Assembly: GCA_047517485.1 (NCBI GenBank) | Contig: JAKZSU010000107.1 | Location: forward strand, 1 to 17,022 | Length of the DNA stretch: 17,022 bases | Direction of reading: 5' to 3' | Origin: JAKZSU01 sp047517485 | GTDB lineage: Bacteria > Pseudomonadota > Alphaproteobacteria > UBA7887 | In this document: in pieces, positions 15,680 to 17,022 of the stretch | Numbering within the stretch: position 1 is the first letter of the stretch | How the letters are laid out: the number at the start of each line of letters is the position of its first letter | Notes under the pieces: generated by a model | Database searches by the model: none | What the model saw: only the letters and a program-made list of their open reading frames with translations | What the model was told of the DNA's origin: nothing | Made by a program: the position numbers and the translations under genes

Positions 15680-16888
15680 TTGCCGACGCAGACCGGTAAT
15701 CCGCAAGACGTTGATATCGAGTTCCGCGGCGTCACCAAGCGATTCGCCGACGTTTTGGCGGTCGACGACGTGTCCCTTTCGATCCAGCGCGGCTCGTTTT
15801 TCAGTTTTCTCGGACCGTCGGGCTGCGGCAAGACCACGTCGCTTCGCCTGATCGCCGGTTTCGAGCAGCCAACGTCCGGCGATGTCGTCATCGGCGGCCG
15901 GTCGGTGGTCGGGGTGCCGCCGTACAAGCGCCCGGTCAATATGGTTTTTCAGAATTATTCGCTGTTTCCCCACCTCAACGTGGCGGACAACGTGGGCTAT
16001 GGCCTACGCCAGATGAAACCACGCCCGGACAAGCGGGAAATCACCCGGCGGGTCGGCGAAACCCTCGAACTGGTGCGCCTCGAAGGCTATGAGCGGCGCC
16101 GGGTATGGGAGCTGTCGGGCGGCCAGCAGCAGCGCGTCGCCCTGGCCCGGGCGCTGATCAACCGGCCGACGGTACTCCTCCTCGACGAGCCGCTGGCGGC
16201 ACTCGACCGTAAGCTGCGCCAGGAAATGCAGCTCGAACTGCAAACCCTGCAGCGCGATGTCGGCATCACCTTTCTCCTGGTCACCCACGATCAGGAAGAG
16301 GCGCTGTCGATGAGCGATACCATTTGCATCATGCTCGAGGGTCGCATCGTGCAGACCGGCGGGCCGCGCGAACTTTACGACGAGCCGACCAACCATTACG
16401 TCGCCGGTTTCGTTGGCAAATCGAACTTTTTCGCCGGCACGATCGTCGAGACCGACGCGCAAGGCGCGATGATCAAGCTCGACGGCGGGCGGGTATTACG
16501 GGGCCGCGTATCGCGCCGCGCGACCGCCCCCAACCGCGGTCACGACGCCAAACTGGCGGTGCGGCCCGAGTTGGTTCATATCGCGGCGGTGAACGGAAAA
16601 GCAGCGTTTTCCGCCGACGTGGAAACCTCGGCACGAGTGAAGAACAGAATCTTCCTCGGCGAACAGACCGAGTATCTGGTCGAGACCGATGATCTCGGCG
16701 AGATCCTCATCCGCGCCTCAAAACACGCCGAGGGGCTGACCGGCGGATTTGCTCCGGGCGATGCCGTGAGAATCGGATGGGACGACACCTCGGCGCTCGC
16801 ATTCGAAGATCTTTTAGACCGGGGCCGCGCGGCGCAGGACGCGGCCTCTCCGAACGATGATGAAGAAACCGCAGAAAAGGGAGACTAG
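15680..16888 (+). CDS. potA: ABC transporter ATP-binding protein, spermidine/putrescine (PotA) type
   Basis: A 402-residue ATPase of the CUT1/PotA group. The Walker A GPSGCGKT is at residues 45-52, the Q-loop in VFQNYSLFPHL, the signature LSGGQ at 145-149, Walker B LLLDEP with D169/E170, and the H-loop in LLVTHDQEEA. A C-terminal TOBE-like region follows (KLAVRPELVHI, IFLGEQTEYLV), then an acidic tail. It energises import of a small organic solute such as a polyamine, amino acid derivative or Fe(III). The start is TTG at 15680, supported by GGGAGGAAGG seven bases upstream. The usual permease and binding-protein genes would be expected downstream, but an IS element begins right at the stop codon. 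Substrate specificity cannot be read from the ATPase. Confidence 0.9.
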   Translation: MPTQTGNPQDVDIEFRGVTKRFADVLAVDDVSLSIQRGSFFSFLGPSGCGKTTSLRLIAGFEQPTSGDVVIGGRSVVGVPPYKRPVNMVFQNYSLFPHLNVADNVGYGLRQMKPRPDKREITRRVGETLELVRLEGYERRRVWELSGGQQQRVALARALINRPTVLLLDEPLAALDRKLRQEMQLELQTLQRDVGITFLLVTHDQEEALSMSDTICIMLEGRIVQTGGPRELYDEPTNHYVAGFVGKSNFFAGTIVETDAQGAMIKLDGGRVLRGRVSRRATAPNRGHDAKLAVRPELVHIAAVNGKAAFSADVETSARVKNRIFLGEQTEYLVETDDLGEILIRASKHAEGLTGGFAPGDAVRIGWDDTSALAFEDLLDRGRAAQDAASPNDDEETAEKGD

Positions 16889-17022
16889 GGTCCGGACCCA
16901 TTAAGGGGATTCCCAAAGCGGGGCTGGCATGATTCATTGTTTCCAGCGAGGAGGCGATGGAAATGTCGGATTTCTTTTGGTTTTCGGATGCGCAATGGGC
17001 TCGGATTGGGCCGCTTTTGCCG
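16889..17022 (+). mobile_element. IS5-family insertion sequence, left end (runs off window)
   Basis: The sequence changes from the ATPase gene to an IS-like left end starting about 16889 (GGTCCGGACCCATTAAGGGG), followed by a transposase start. The bases just before it, CTAG (16885-16888), fit the YTAR target of IS5-type elements and include the ATPase stop codon. The right end is outside the window, so neither the inverted repeat nor the target duplication can be confirmed. Confidence 0.7.
16963..17022 (+). CDS. IS5-family transposase, N-terminal fragment
   Basis: Only the first 20 residues are in the window: MSDFFWFSDAQWARIGPLLP, the characteristic beginning of IS5-family DDE transposases (typically MSDxFWLSDxQxxRxxPxxP). 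The ATG at 16963 is preferred because GAGGAGG ends eight bases upstream; the in-frame ATG at 16957 is too close to it. The protein would cut and join the element's ends. The fragment is cut by the window edge, not visibly broken. Confidence 0.82.
   Translation, partial: MSDFFWFSDAQWARIGPLLP

Noticed and set aside
121..16920. Shared GGGATTCCC-like motif near both window ends, as if flanking a composite transposon
   Set aside because: The match is only about nine near-palindromic bases and the flanks do not align; chance is sufficient.

Overview
The window is GC-rich and gene-dense, with codon use and protein families typical of an alphaproteobacterium. My guess is a Rhodospirillales-like lineage, inferred from gene content only. 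No rRNA, tRNA or CRISPR array was seen. The content is mainly metabolic, with one insertion sequence entering at the right edge.

Left part (1-2843): an unassigned stretch with a possible 45-codon ORF, an alpha/beta hydrolase of the 3-oxoadipate enol-lactonase type on the minus strand, and a divergent gene for electron-transfer flavoprotein:ubiquinone oxidoreductase.

Central plus-strand block (2929-10942): a TetR regulator with a probable autoregulatory operator. Next comes an exported PQQ-type sorbosone/glucose dehydrogenase-like beta-propeller protein. It overlaps a beta-hydroxyacid dehydrogenase whose PVGR motif resembles sulfolactaldehyde reductase (YihU) more than 3-hydroxyisobutyrate dehydrogenase. 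That gene in turn overlaps an acetolactate-synthase-like ThDP enzyme, followed by a membrane-anchored hypothetical gene with a single-base frameshift. After a 64-base gap come a ManC-type mannose-1-phosphate guanylyltransferase and, overlapping its stop, a split two-subunit ThDP decarboxylase related to sulfopyruvate decarboxylase (ComD/ComE). Together the reductase, the split decarboxylase and the third ThDP enzyme suggest handling of an anionic C3 oxo-acid or aldehyde such as a sulfonate. The substrate is not proven by the sequence.

Right part (10975-17022): a minus-strand GMC (choline-dehydrogenase-like) oxidoreductase; an intergenic region with two strong palindromes; a free-standing 26-codon gene with a near-perfect Shine-Dalgarno sequence and a textbook terminator; a PPOX-family flavoenzyme; a minus-strand LuxR regulator followed by a frameshifted SDR; and, divergent from LuxR, a PotA-type ABC transporter ATPase. 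An IS5-type element begins directly at the ATPase stop codon and probably separates it from the rest of its transporter operon.

The most noteworthy points are the tiny autonomous gene at 12857-12937, the sulfonate-like enzyme set, the coupling of manC to a split decarboxylase, and two frameshifts that are each repaired by one extra base in a four-base G/C run.
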